Shown here piece after piece: positions 25,615 through 33,487 of a stretch of 64,000 bases of DNA (the stretch's first letter is position 1; every line of letters starts with the position of its first letter). The DNA lies in the NCBI GenBank assembly GCA_002748065.1, contig PDRJ01000035.1, forward strand, positions 64,047 through 128,046, given 5' to 3'. The notes beneath the pieces are model-generated. The model was not told where the DNA came from. It ran no database searches and saw only the letters and a program-made list of their open reading frames with translations. The position numbers and the translations under genes were made by a program. Origin of the DNA: Bacteroidota bacterium (GTDB taxonomy: Bacteria; Bacteroidota; Bacteroidia; Bacteroidales; BM520).

Positions 25615-26973
25615 ATGCAATATCGAAATATCATTCACACGCTCCTGTTAGCTATAATGCTATTGGCCATGGCGCCTCGTGCCTTTGCACAGCCGGGCAC
25701 ACTCATTGACGAAGTTATCGCCAATGTGGGCGACAACGTGATCCTGCTCTCCGACGTGGAATCACAATACATAAAATTCCGAATGCAGGGTAATATTGAC
25801 AATGCCAGTGCTATCCGTTGCCAGATCTTAGACAACCTCCTTTTTCAAAAACTCCTGCTAACCCAGGCACAACTGGATAGCGTGGAGATCTCCGACCAGA
25901 ATGTGGATGCTGAGCTGGATCGGCGCATCCGCTACTACATCAGCCAATTTGGCTCCAAGGAGAAGTTCGAAGAGTTTTATGACAAGTCCATCGTGGAGAT
26001 CAAGGAGGATTTCCGAGAAATCATCCGGGATCAAATGATGACGGAGCAGGTACAAGCCACCATTACAGCCGACGTAAAGATCACCCCCTCCGAGGTGAAG
26101 AGTTATTACCAACAATTGGCGAAAGATAGCCTTCCTTTGATCAATACGGAGTATCAGATCGGGCAGATTGTTCGAAAGCCGGAGATCAGCCAAAAGGAGT
26201 TTGACATCGCCCGGGCAAAGATCAAAGAGATTCGAGACAGGGTGATGGCCGGCGAGAAGTTTGAAACCCTGGCGGTGCTCTACTCCGAAGACCCGGGTTC
26301 GGCCAAAGAGGGTGGCTCCATCGGAACCATCGGACGAGGAGAGACCTACCCCGCCTTCGAAGCAACAGCATTTAACCTGAAGAAGGGCGAAATTTCCGAT
26401 ATTGTAAAGTCACAAGCCGGCTATCACATCATTCAAATGATCCAACGAAAAGGGGATTATGTGGACGTAAACCATATCCTGATTCGTCCCAAAGTAAACC
26501 CTTACGACCTCCAGAAAGCCTATGATTTTGTCGACAGCATCGCTATGGTTATCAAAAGTGACACCCTCACCTTTGAAGAGGCGGCCAAGAAATACTCTGA
26601 CGACCCGGGCAAGATCAACGGAGGCATGCTAATCAACCCCTATACCGGATCGACCTGGTTTAGTGCAGATGAACTTGATCCCCAACTCTTCTTTACCATT
26701 GACAAATTGGAGGTGGGAGAGATCTCGAAAGCCGTTAAAATGACCACGGAGGAGGGCACTGATGCTTTCCGGATTGTCTACCTCAAGACCCGAACCACCC
26801 CCCACCGTGCCAACCTCAAAGACGACTATAACAAGATACAGCAGTGGGCTCAACAGGAAAAAGAGGCCAACGCCTTGGCCACCTGGGTAAAAAACAAGTC
26901 CAAAAAGACCTATGTAACCATCGACGAGAAGTACCTGCAATGTCCATTGCTGCAAAAGTGGGTCGCCAAATAA
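25615..26973 (+). CDS. SurA-like periplasmic chaperone/peptidyl-prolyl isomerase
   Basis: 452 residues with a signal peptide ending AFA. Like SurA, an N-terminal SurA_N chaperone domain (LIDEVIANVGDNVILLSDVES) precedes two parvulin domains, one complete (FDIARAKIKEIRDRVMAGEKFETLAVLYSEDPGSA, GYHIIQMIQRKG) and one more diverged (VNHILIRPKVN ... YSDDPGKINGGM). Expected role: escort of outer-membrane barrel proteins to the BAM complex. It lies between another parvulin gene and moxR, all with short gaps, so likely one operon. Confidence 0.9.
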   Translation: MQYRNIIHTLLLAIMLLAMAPRAFAQPGTLIDEVIANVGDNVILLSDVESQYIKFRMQGNIDNASAIRCQILDNLLFQKLLLTQAQLDSVEISDQNVDAELDRRIRYYISQFGSKEKFEEFYDKSIVEIKEDFREIIRDQMMTEQVQATITADVKITPSEVKSYYQQLAKDSLPLINTEYQIGQIVRKPEISQKEFDIARAKIKEIRDRVMAGEKFETLAVLYSEDPGSAKEGGSIGTIGRGETYPAFEATAFNLKKGEISDIVKSQAGYHIIQMIQRKGDYVDVNHILIRPKVNPYDLQKAYDFVDSIAMVIKSDTLTFEEAAKKYSDDPGKINGGMLINPYTGSTWFSADELDPQLFFTIDKLEVGEISKAVKMTTEEGTDAFRIVYLKTRTTPHRANLKDDYNKIQQWAQQEKEANALATWVKNKSKKTYVTIDEKYLQCPLLQKWVAK

Positions 26974-26986
26974 ACCAAACAGACCA

Positions 26987-27964
26987 ATGACAACACACTA
27001 TACGTCAGACAAAGAAGCCATAGATGCCTTTGTCAAGAAGTTCTCCGAGTTAAAGCAAGAGATTGGGAAAGTGATCATCGGACAAGAGGAGGTGATCGAT
27101 AACGTGCTTATCAGCATTTTCAGCAAGGGACATGGCCTTTTGGTGGGGGTTCCCGGCTTAGCCAAGACCCTACTTATCAACACCATTGCTCAGGCCTTGG
27201 GGCTCTCCTATAATCGTATTCAGTTCACCCCCGACCTTATGCCCTCCGACATCCTGGGAACAGAGATTCTAGGAAAAGATCGGCGGTTTGAATTTATCCA
27301 GGGACCGGTATTTAGTAACATCATCCTTGCGGATGAGATCAACAGGACCCCTCCCAAGACACAAAGTGCCCTATTGGAGGCGATGCAAGAGAAGGCGGTT
27401 ACCGTGGCGGGGAAACGCTACAAGTTGGAGGAGCCCTTCTTTGTGCTTGCCACACAGAACCCCATTGAGCAGGAGGGCACCTATCCGCTGCCTGAAGCAC
27501 AACTTGACCGGTTTATGTTCAACATTCGCTTGGACTACCCCTCCTTTGAAGAGGAGGTACAAGTGGTAAAAAGCACCACCACCGGCACTTTGGCTCGCCC
27601 CGAGGAGGTTCTCTCGCGGGATGAGATTCTCTACTTTCAGGAGCTCATTCGACGCATTCCTGTGCCCGACAACGTGTATGAGTATGCGGTACGGTTGGTC
27701 TCCAAGACCCGCCCTGAGACCCAGGAGGCTCACCCGTGGGCCAACCAATACCTCAGCTGGGGAGCAGGTCCTCGCGCTTCGCAATACCTGATCATCGGCG
27801 CCAAATGCCATGCGGCCATCCACGGCAAATACTCTCCCGACATCGAGAACATACGTGCAGTGGCCACCTCCATCTTGCGCCATCGTATCGTGAAAAACTA
27901 CAAGGCCGAAGCCGAAGGAATCCTTATTGAGGATATCGTGGCCACCCTCACCAAAGGGATATAG
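26987..27964 (+). CDS. MoxR family AAA+ ATPase
   Basis: 325 residues. Walker A appears in the MoxR form GVPGLAKT, Walker B as NIILADEINRTPP, with sensor I ATQNPIEQEGTYPLPEAQLDRF. MoxR ATPases act as chaperones that mature metalloproteins or envelope complexes, usually with DUF58 and von Willebrand A proteins encoded just downstream. Here no such partner follows: a 276-bp gap and an unrelated secreted protein come next. It starts 13 bp after the SurA-like gene. Confidence 0.95.
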   Translation: MTTHYTSDKEAIDAFVKKFSELKQEIGKVIIGQEEVIDNVLISIFSKGHGLLVGVPGLAKTLLINTIAQALGLSYNRIQFTPDLMPSDILGTEILGKDRRFEFIQGPVFSNIILADEINRTPPKTQSALLEAMQEKAVTVAGKRYKLEEPFFVLATQNPIEQEGTYPLPEAQLDRFMFNIRLDYPSFEEEVQVVKSTTTGTLARPEEVLSRDEILYFQELIRRIPVPDNVYEYAVRLVSKTRPETQEAHPWANQYLSWGAGPRASQYLIIGAKCHAAIHGKYSPDIENIRAVATSILRHRIVKNYKAEAEGILIEDIVATLTKGI

Positions 27965-28010
27965 GGGGCGAGGAGAGGTTATCCTTCCCCTTTACCACAG
28001 AAAACGAGAA

Positions 28011-28034
28011 GCCTCTTCGCAAGGGAGAAGAGGC
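28011..28034. terminator. Hairpin downstream of moxR
   Basis: Perfect 8-bp stem GCCTCTTC/GAAGAGGC with an 8-nt loop (GCAAGGGA), 47 bp after the moxR stop. No T-run follows, so it is a weak or non-canonical terminator or an mRNA 3'-end stabiliser. Confidence 0.4.
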
Positions 28035-28198
28035 CACCGGCTGCTACTCTTCAAACGAGGTTCTCAATAAGGGAAATCCAAAAAAGAATCCTATTCCCCC
28101 CTAAAAAACAGGACTCCTCCCTAAAATCCACCCGTTCTACCCCCTTTATCCCCCCTTTTTCAGCCCCTCAACAGAAGGTTATCAAGCCCATTCAACAA

Positions 28199-28206
28199 TA
28201 AATTTG
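28199..28206 (+). promoter_or_regulatory. Putative -7 box upstream of the secreted protein/LuxR pair
   Basis: TAAATTTG matches TAnnTTTG, 34 bp before the ATG at 28241; it separates this two-gene unit from the moxR operon. Confidence 0.5.
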
Positions 28207-28240
28207 TAGGTACAAATGTTAACCTTAAAAACACAATGCT

Positions 28241-28705
28241 ATGAAGAAAAAAAATGTCATCGGCCTCGTACTCTCCCTGCTAATCGTCTCCATGGGTGTT
28301 CTGGGACAACACCCCAACAGACCCAACAAAAGGCCCATGTTGAATTCCCAGCGAGAAGAAATTCCTACGGAAATAGAAAAGATCCATACCATCTCACTCC
28401 ATGAAGATTCCAAAACGGAAGAGATCCTCATCGTAAACGAGGCCTCTGTCATACGTTTTGAACTCACCATTGACGCCTTTGAAAATGCGGGCAAGCTCAC
28501 CATCGAACTCTACGACCCGGACCACGTAAAACAGGGAAATTTCACCATTGAAAAACAGTTAAGCGAGAAAAAAAGGGAAGAGGTAAAGGGGCACCTGAGA
28601 AAATCTATTGTGGAGCCCAAGCCCGGAGAGTGGCGCATCAAAATTATCCCGGAGAAGTCGAACGGACAGATCAAAATCCTCACTAAAACACTCATCCTAC
28701 AGTAA
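28241..28705 (+). CDS. Small secreted protein of unknown function
   Basis: 154 residues. A signal peptide (VIGLVLSLLIVSMGVLGQ) is followed by a basic, proline/asparagine-rich linker and a beta-rich domain: strands can be drawn at SVIRFELTIDA, GKLTIELYDP, GEWRIKIIPE and QIKILTKTLIL. This resembles small immunoglobulin-like or PPC-like export domains, but I do not recognise the family with confidence. It lies 8 bp upstream of a membrane-anchored LuxR-type regulator and may be its target, ligand or partner; that link is inferred from position only. Confidence 0.75.
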   Translation: MKKKNVIGLVLSLLIVSMGVLGQHPNRPNKRPMLNSQREEIPTEIEKIHTISLHEDSKTEEILIVNEASVIRFELTIDAFENAGKLTIELYDPDHVKQGNFTIEKQLSEKKREEVKGHLRKSIVEPKPGEWRIKIIPEKSNGQIKILTKTLILQ

Positions 28706-28713
28706 GCGCTTCC

Positions 28714-29721
28714 ATGAGCATTCAAACCAAGGCCTATCTGCTTCTCCTGGCCACCCTTTTGGCCTGTCCCTGCTTCACGTGGGGACAAGCCCCTGTGCAA
28801 GGAGAAGCGCACATCTCAGGGGAGCTCACCATCGACGACAGTTGGGAGCCCATGATCTACCTGTCGCTCCTCCCCTCCTTTGAGGATATGTACGTTATGG
28901 CAAGTAGTATGATCATTGCGGAAACGGCCATCGACCAACGGGGGCATTTCAGCTTCCACCTTGATTTTCTCCCGGAAGGGGATCATCTCTACCGTCTTCA
29001 TCTTGTCAAAAAAGGCGATGCCCCCACCAGTCTTATCATCGGTGGAAAAGACGAAAATCACCTCTTCCTCATCGCCCACAAAACGTCTGACATCCATTTG
29101 AAGAATCATTCGGCCTTTCCGCCCTTCAAGGAGGTCTCATACGACCACGCTCCCGAAAACAGTGCGCTTCAACAAATCAACTATCTGGTATACCTCACCG
29201 ATAGTGCCGCAGCGAATAGCTCGCTGACCAAGCGAATGCTCATTGAGAAAAAGCAACAAAACGACCTGCGGTTCATTGCCGACACCTCCTCGCATATCCT
29301 GGTATCACTTTTCGCCCTCTACAAGAGTAAATTTACGTTCCAAGACGGTGCCAACCGATCCTTTTACAACAGCTACTTCAAGGCCCGAAAGGGCTACAAG
29401 GGGAACCCCTATTTTGACGGACTACGGAAACAGGCTCCTTCCAACCCCACCGTAAGGCTCGGGATCATAGGCAGCCTCCTGGCCCTTCTCTGCCTAATTC
29501 TCGGCTTCCTTTTGGGGAGACACAATTTTTCCAAAAAACGAAAGATTGATACCTTGAGTGTTCAAGAACGAAAAATCTATGAACTACTGCTCAAAGGAGC
29601 CTCAAACCAGGAGATCTCCGATCATTTCAACATTGCCTTAAGCACGGTGAAGACGCACGTAAGTAACATTTACGGGAAATTAAAGGTAAAGTCACGAAGG
29701 GAACTTCTCAACAAAGATTAA
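28714..29721 (+). CDS. Membrane-anchored LuxR/GerE-type transcriptional regulator with extracytoplasmic sensor domain
   Basis: 335 residues. A signal/anchor at the N-terminus (about 6-24) leads into an extracytoplasmic domain of some 220 residues, then a single membrane helix (about 247-269) and a basic cytoplasmic linker. The C-terminal 59 residues are a complete LuxR/GerE helix-turn-helix: LSVQERKIYELLLKGASNQE, ISDHFNIALSTVKTHVSNIY, GKLKVKSRREL. The topology implies sensing outside and DNA binding inside by one protein, with no receiver domain. The sensor resembles DUF4369-like beta-sandwich modules. Stop codon abuts a MITE-like repeat. Confidence 0.85.
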   Translation: MSIQTKAYLLLLATLLACPCFTWGQAPVQGEAHISGELTIDDSWEPMIYLSLLPSFEDMYVMASSMIIAETAIDQRGHFSFHLDFLPEGDHLYRLHLVKKGDAPTSLIIGGKDENHLFLIAHKTSDIHLKNHSAFPPFKEVSYDHAPENSALQQINYLVYLTDSAAANSSLTKRMLIEKKQQNDLRFIADTSSHILVSLFALYKSKFTFQDGANRSFYNSYFKARKGYKGNPYFDGLRKQAPSNPTVRLGIIGSLLALLCLILGFLLGRHNFSKKRKIDTLSVQERKIYELLLKGASNQEISDHFNIALSTVKTHVSNIYGKLKVKSRRELLNKD

Positions 29722-29876
29722 ATAGCGTCCGTCTATAAAATCCGACTTCTTTGTGATACTTCTCTTCCAAAGGGTCATTTACCTTGGTAAACTCGCGTTT
29801 TTCAGCCTTCACAAGCCTCGAATTTGAAGGTTCCATACAGCGGCTGCTCAACCCCCTGGCTTTATGGAGAGACACG
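29722..29876 (-). repeat. MITE-like repeat, copy A
   Basis: About 155 bp, the inverse orientation of the copies at 45970, 52256 and 52438. Its left end (ATAGCGTCCGTCTATAAAAT) and right end (GGCTTTATGGAGAGACAC) are the imperfect terminal inverted repeats of the family; the internal landmark CAAGCCTCGAATTTGAAG corresponds to CGAATTCGAGGCTTG elsewhere. It begins directly after the TAA of the LuxR-type gene. No coding capacity. Confidence 0.75.
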
Positions 29877-29900
29877 AAACAGTCTATCGCTACAAGAACA

Positions 29901-29937
29901 AAAAAACCGCTCCCCCAAAAAAGGAGAGCGGTTTTTC
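29901..29937. terminator. Bidirectional rho-independent terminator between the LuxR-type gene and tsf
   Basis: Stem CCGCTC (29907-29912) / GAGCGG (29926-29931) with partly paired inner bases, an A-run on the left and a T-run on the right, so it can stop transcription arriving from either side. Located 22 bp past the tsf stop. Confidence 0.8.
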
Positions 29938-29958
29938 TCATGGTCTTACCTCTTTCTT

Positions 29959-30792
29959 TTACTCACCGAGCATCACACGGTGGAAAGCAGTAACTGTAAG
30001 ATCCGGGTCACACTCTTTAAGGTACTGAGCAACGGTTTTCTTACCATCGCGTACGAATACCTGATTCAGCAGTGTATTCTCTTTGAAGAAACGGCCCAAT
30101 TTTCCTTGTGCAATTTTCTCCACCATATTCTCAGGTTTTCCCTCTTGACGAATAAGGTCTTTGGCAATCTCCAGCTCCTTATCGATCACTTCCTGAGGAA
30201 TTCCACTCTCATCCACTGCTACAGGGGCCATTGCAGCCACTTGCATAGCGATTTCATGACCAATTTTTGCCACGTCATCCACCTCTTTATTCATTCCGAG
30301 GAGGCAAGCCAACTTATTACCATTGTGATTATAGGATGCTACGTGCGCTGCTTCGAGCATTTCATACTGCTCCAACGCCATTTTCTCTCCGGTTTTACCA
30401 ATCATCTCCGTAATATGTTCTGCTACGGTATGGTCCTCCATTGAGAGAGCATTAAAGGCCTCGATATCCGCGGGTTTATGGGTCATTGCAAGGTCCATCA
30501 AACGGTTTGCAAAATCAACAAAATCCTGGTTCTTTGCCACAAAATCGGTTTCACAGCTCAACTTAAATACGACACCAAACTGGTTGCCTTCGGCTGTTTT
30601 GGCGATAACGATTCCTTCTGAGGCCTCTTTATCCGCACGTTTATTGGCCACTTTTTGACCTTTTTTACGAAGTATTTCGATTGCAGTTTCCACATTACCT
30701 TCTGCCTCTACGAGCGCTTTTTTACAGTCCATCATCCCGGCACCGGTAATTTTTCTAAGGTTATTAACCTCTTGAGCAGTAATTTTAGTCAT
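29959..30792 (-). CDS. tsf: Elongation factor Ts
   Basis: 277 residues; nucleotide exchange factor for EF-Tu. The N-terminal UBA-like segment TAQEVNNLRKITGAGMMDCKKALVEAEGN and the core motif LSCETDFVAKNQDFVDFANRL are diagnostic. The protein ends with the C-terminal module RQEGKPENMVEKIAQGKLGRFFKENTLLNQ. Last gene of the minus-strand rplM-rpsI-rpsB-tsf cluster, followed by a strong terminator. Confidence 0.98.
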   Translation of the reverse strand: MTKITAQEVNNLRKITGAGMMDCKKALVEAEGNVETAIEILRKKGQKVANKRADKEASEGIVIAKTAEGNQFGVVFKLSCETDFVAKNQDFVDFANRLMDLAMTHKPADIEAFNALSMEDHTVAEHITEMIGKTGEKMALEQYEMLEAAHVASYNHNGNKLACLLGMNKEVDDVAKIGHEIAMQVAAMAPVAVDESGIPQEVIDKELEIAKDLIRQEGKPENMVEKIAQGKLGRFFKENTLLNQVFVRDGKKTVAQYLKECDPDLTVTAFHRVMLGE

Positions 30793-30837
30793 TGTGTTGC
30801 TCTTCTATTTATAGGTAAAACAAAAAGTTATATTATC

Positions 30838-31647
30838 TTATTCTTCTGCAGGTTTATCTGCTTCTTTTTCCTCTTTTTTCTTAGCAGCGGCCGCTTCTCT
30901 TTTGGCTTTTGCTTCGGCTCTCATCACCTCCTCTTCCGCTTGACGCTTGTCACGCTCAAGTTTCCGCTCGGTAGATCCCTCAATAATAGCATCAACCATT
31001 GTCCTCACGATAAGGGCAATTGATTTGGAGGCATCATCATTGGCAGGAATCGCGAAATCAACCTGATTAGGGTTAGAGTTAGTATCAACGATAGCGAAAG
31101 TAGGGATATTCAGTTTCTTGGCTTCCGCAACGGCAATATGTTCTTTGTTGATATCCACAATGAACAGGGCCGAGGGCAAGCGATTCAATTCGGAGATACT
31201 TCCGAGGGTCTTCTCCAGTTTGGCACGTTCGCGGGTGATCTGTAAGCGTTCACGTTTAGAAAGTGTTTTGTAGGTACTGGTAGTCATCATCTTGTCGATG
31301 GAAGTCATTTTCCGTACGGCTTTACGGATGGTCACAAAGTTGGTGAGCATACCACCGGGCCAACGTTCTGTAACATAGGGCATGTTTGCACGTTTAACCT
31401 CTTCTGCAACAATTTCTTTTGCCTGTTTTTTGGTAGCGACAAAAAGGATCTTCTTTCCTGATTTGGCAATTTGTTTTACTGCATTGGCTGCTTCATCTAC
31501 CTTTGCCTGGGTTTTATAGAGGTCGATGATGTGAATACCATTACGCTCCATAAAGATATAGGGAGCCATATTCGGATTCCACTTTCTTTTGAGGTGACCA
31601 AAGTGTACACCTGCATCTAATAATTCTTCGAAACTTACTCTTGACAT
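30838..31647 (-). CDS. rpsB: 30S ribosomal protein S2
   Basis: 269 residues. Signatures: LLDAGVHFGHLKRKWNPNMAPYIF at the N-terminus, and RWPGGMLTNFVTIRKAV and VDTNSNPNQVDFAIPANDDA in the core. The C-terminal 50 residues are a lysine/alanine/glutamate-rich extension, common in Bacteroidota S2. 45 bp upstream of tsf. The 120-bp spacer before it (31648-31767) may hold regulatory structure but I recognise none. Confidence 0.98.
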   Translation of the reverse strand: MSRVSFEELLDAGVHFGHLKRKWNPNMAPYIFMERNGIHIIDLYKTQAKVDEAANAVKQIAKSGKKILFVATKKQAKEIVAEEVKRANMPYVTERWPGGMLTNFVTIRKAVRKMTSIDKMMTTSTYKTLSKRERLQITRERAKLEKTLGSISELNRLPSALFIVDINKEHIAVAEAKKLNIPTFAIVDTNSNPNQVDFAIPANDDASKSIALIVRTMVDAIIEGSTERKLERDKRQAEEEVMRAEAKAKREAAAAKKKEEKEADKPAEE

Positions 31648-31767
31648 GTGTTTTTTTTTAGCTAGTTTACCTTCTGTTATTCACAATCACCGGGTAGCCA
31701 TCCACGGGGGGAAGAGTCCCGGCAATTTAGATACTAAACGTAACCGGAATATCAGTCGAAAATTAAA

Positions 31768-32154
31768 TTAACGTTTACTAAACTGGAATTTCTTACGTGC
31801 TTTGGGTTGTCCCGGCTTCTTCCGTTCCACCATACGGGGGTCACGACGCATCAAGCCCTGGGCTTTGAGTGCAGGGCGATACTCTTCGTTCACCTCTACC
31901 AGCGCGCGGCTGATAGCCAAGCGGAGAGCCTCTGCCTGTCCCTTAAAGCCACCTCCATCAAGGTTAACCTTCACGTCGTACTTTCCTTCCGTCTCTGTAA
32001 TGATAAAAGGCTGACGAACAACGTATTGCAACGTAGCAATGGGAAAATACTCTTTGTAATCTCTTTTGTTTACCACAATCTTTCCCTCTCCCTCTGTGAG
32101 GTAGATACGGGCGATTGCCTTTTTCCTTCTGCCGATTTTGTTAATTACTTCCAT
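31768..32154 (-). CDS. rpsI: 30S ribosomal protein S9
   Basis: 128 residues, ending in the conserved basic tail GQPKARKKFQFSKR whose last residues reach the ribosomal P site. N-terminal NKIGRRKKAIARIYLTEGEGKI and the central GGGFKGQAEALRLAISRAL are typical. Starts 6 bp after rplM, the near-universal partner. Confidence 0.98.
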   Translation of the reverse strand: MEVINKIGRRKKAIARIYLTEGEGKIVVNKRDYKEYFPIATLQYVVRQPFIITETEGKYDVKVNLDGGGFKGQAEALRLAISRALVEVNEEYRPALKAQGLMRRDPRMVERKKPGQPKARKKFQFSKR

Positions 32155-32160
32155 CTATAA

Positions 32161-32616
32161 CTATTTTATTGTATTAAGATTCAAAACCTTAGGATCTTGT
32201 CCATCATGAGGATGTGTCGCATCTGCATACACCTTGAGGTTGCTCAACAGTTGGCTTCCAAGACGATTCTTGGGGAGCATACCCTTCACGGCTTTCTCCA
32301 CGATAGCCTCGGGCTTCTTGGCCAACATCTCACGTACGGAGGTGATGCGCTGTCCACCCGGGTAACCGGTATGGCGTACATACTCTTTCTGATCCCATTT
32401 CAAACCGGTGAGTTTGATTTTCCCGGCATTGATCACAATAACATTGTCACCACAATCCACATGCGGTGTGAACGAGGGTTTGTGTTTGCCTCTGAGAACG
32501 ATGGCGATTTTGGAAGCTAAACGCCCCAAAACTTCATTCTCCGCATCAACAACAACCCACTCTTTCTTCACGGTTTCCTTGTTTGCGGAAACGGTTTTGT
32601 AACTAAGCGTGTTCAT
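32161..32616 (-). CDS. rplM: 50S ribosomal protein L13
   Basis: 151 residues with the conserved WVVVDAENEVLGRLASKIA, YVRHTGYPGG and AVKGMLPKNRLG blocks. First gene of the rplM-rpsI-rpsB-tsf transcript, with a good promoter about 55 bp upstream. A small hairpin (CCCC TTTTTA GGG on the minus strand, near 32655-32670) sits at the start of the leader, where L13 autoregulatory structures occur in other bacteria; that role is speculative here. Confidence 0.98.
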   Translation of the reverse strand: MNTLSYKTVSANKETVKKEWVVVDAENEVLGRLASKIAIVLRGKHKPSFTPHVDCGDNVIVINAGKIKLTGLKWDQKEYVRHTGYPGGQRITSVREMLAKKPEAIVEKAVKGMLPKNRLGSQLLSNLKVYADATHPHDGQDPKVLNLNTIK

Positions 32617-32671
32617 TTGTCGTTTTCTTTTGTCGCTATATAAAAAACTATACTATCCCTAAAAAGGGGTG

Positions 32672-32703
32672 CAAAAATAGTAGGTTATTTTCTAAAAGAC
32701 AAA
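32672..32703 (-). promoter_or_regulatory. Promoter of the rplM-rpsI-rpsB-tsf operon
   Basis: On the minus strand, TTTG (32700-32703) is followed after 20 nt by TATTTTTG (32672-32679), matching the Bacteroidota -33/-7 pattern TTTG-N(about 19)-TAnnTTTG. It predicts a leader of roughly 50 nt. This is the best two-part promoter match in the window. Confidence 0.75.
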
Positions 32704-32820
32704 TAATTAAGCACCTATATAGAAAAAAAGTAGAAAAAGGGGGAGTTATTGCCCCTCGCGGGCTTACAAAGGGAATCTCACAAGAGGGATTAAAGCACTC
32801 ATCAAACGGATGCAGGGATA

Positions 32821-33312
32821 TTATTTCCCGCCAAAGTCCCTGTACTTCTCCTCCAGTTGCTCCATCCGCGCTTCAAAAGTATCGTATATCACCGCCATGG
32901 CTTCCATCTGCTCATCGGTCAACGGTGTCTGCTGATTTTGGCGCTGATCGGCATACTCCTCCAACTTCTCAAGAACGGCAATTCCTTTGCTACTATTTGC
33001 CAGAAATTCAACGGCAATCTTTGTCATCTTGATCTTCACCAGGGTGCTTGCCTCATCCATATCCACATCCTTATAAGGTTCAAGATCTTCAATCAAGGCC
33101 TCCATGTTATTGGAGAATTCGTTAATGGCTCCCTCCGAATCTTTCACCAACTGCGTAAGCTCTTTATCACTCTTTATGGCATCGGGAATTGTTATCTCGA
33201 TGGGAGAAAGGTAGCCCTTATGAGACCCGCGGGATCCCACACCACCACAATTCACAAAAAGTGTTGCCACAAAGAGCCACAATATCAACCGAAACAGGAT
33301 TACTTTTTTCAT
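32821..33312 (-). CDS. Hypothetical lipoprotein, helical
   Basis: 163 residues. Lipoprotein signal ending FVNC (about Cys22). The mature part is strongly helical and acidic (ELTQLVKDSEGAINEFSNNM, LVKIKMTKIAVEFLANSSKG, EQMEAMAVIYDTFEARMEQL), with no recognised domain; helical bundles like this are common in small envelope lipoproteins. It lies alone between the ribosomal operon and the OmpA gene on the same strand, 175 bp downstream of the latter's stop in transcript order reversed, so separate transcription is likely. Confidence 0.7.
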   Translation of the reverse strand: MKKVILFRLILWLFVATLFVNCGGVGSRGSHKGYLSPIEITIPDAIKSDKELTQLVKDSEGAINEFSNNMEALIEDLEPYKDVDMDEASTLVKIKMTKIAVEFLANSSKGIAVLEKLEEYADQRQNQQTPLTDEQMEAMAVIYDTFEARMEQLEEKYRDFGGK

Positions 33313-33487
33313 ATCTTTATACGTTGTAACCTTTGGCTTAGTTTAACGACAAAGTCCGCAAAAATCATCATTCAACTTCCGTCTCCCATCCTCCATCCCC
33401 ACCATGTTGTACATCTTCTTACAACCGCAGGAGCTTCCTATACAAACCTTTTTTAGTAAACAAAATCAGACGCGAACACACCTACCC

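Noticed and set aside
29959..32616. Unusual order of ribosomal genes
   Set aside because: rplM-rpsI-rpsB-tsf is a usual arrangement in Bacteroidota.
32750..32800. GCCCCTCGCGGGC hairpin before the small lipoprotein gene, possibly REP-related
   Set aside because: Stem is only four pairs and the flanks match the other units poorly.
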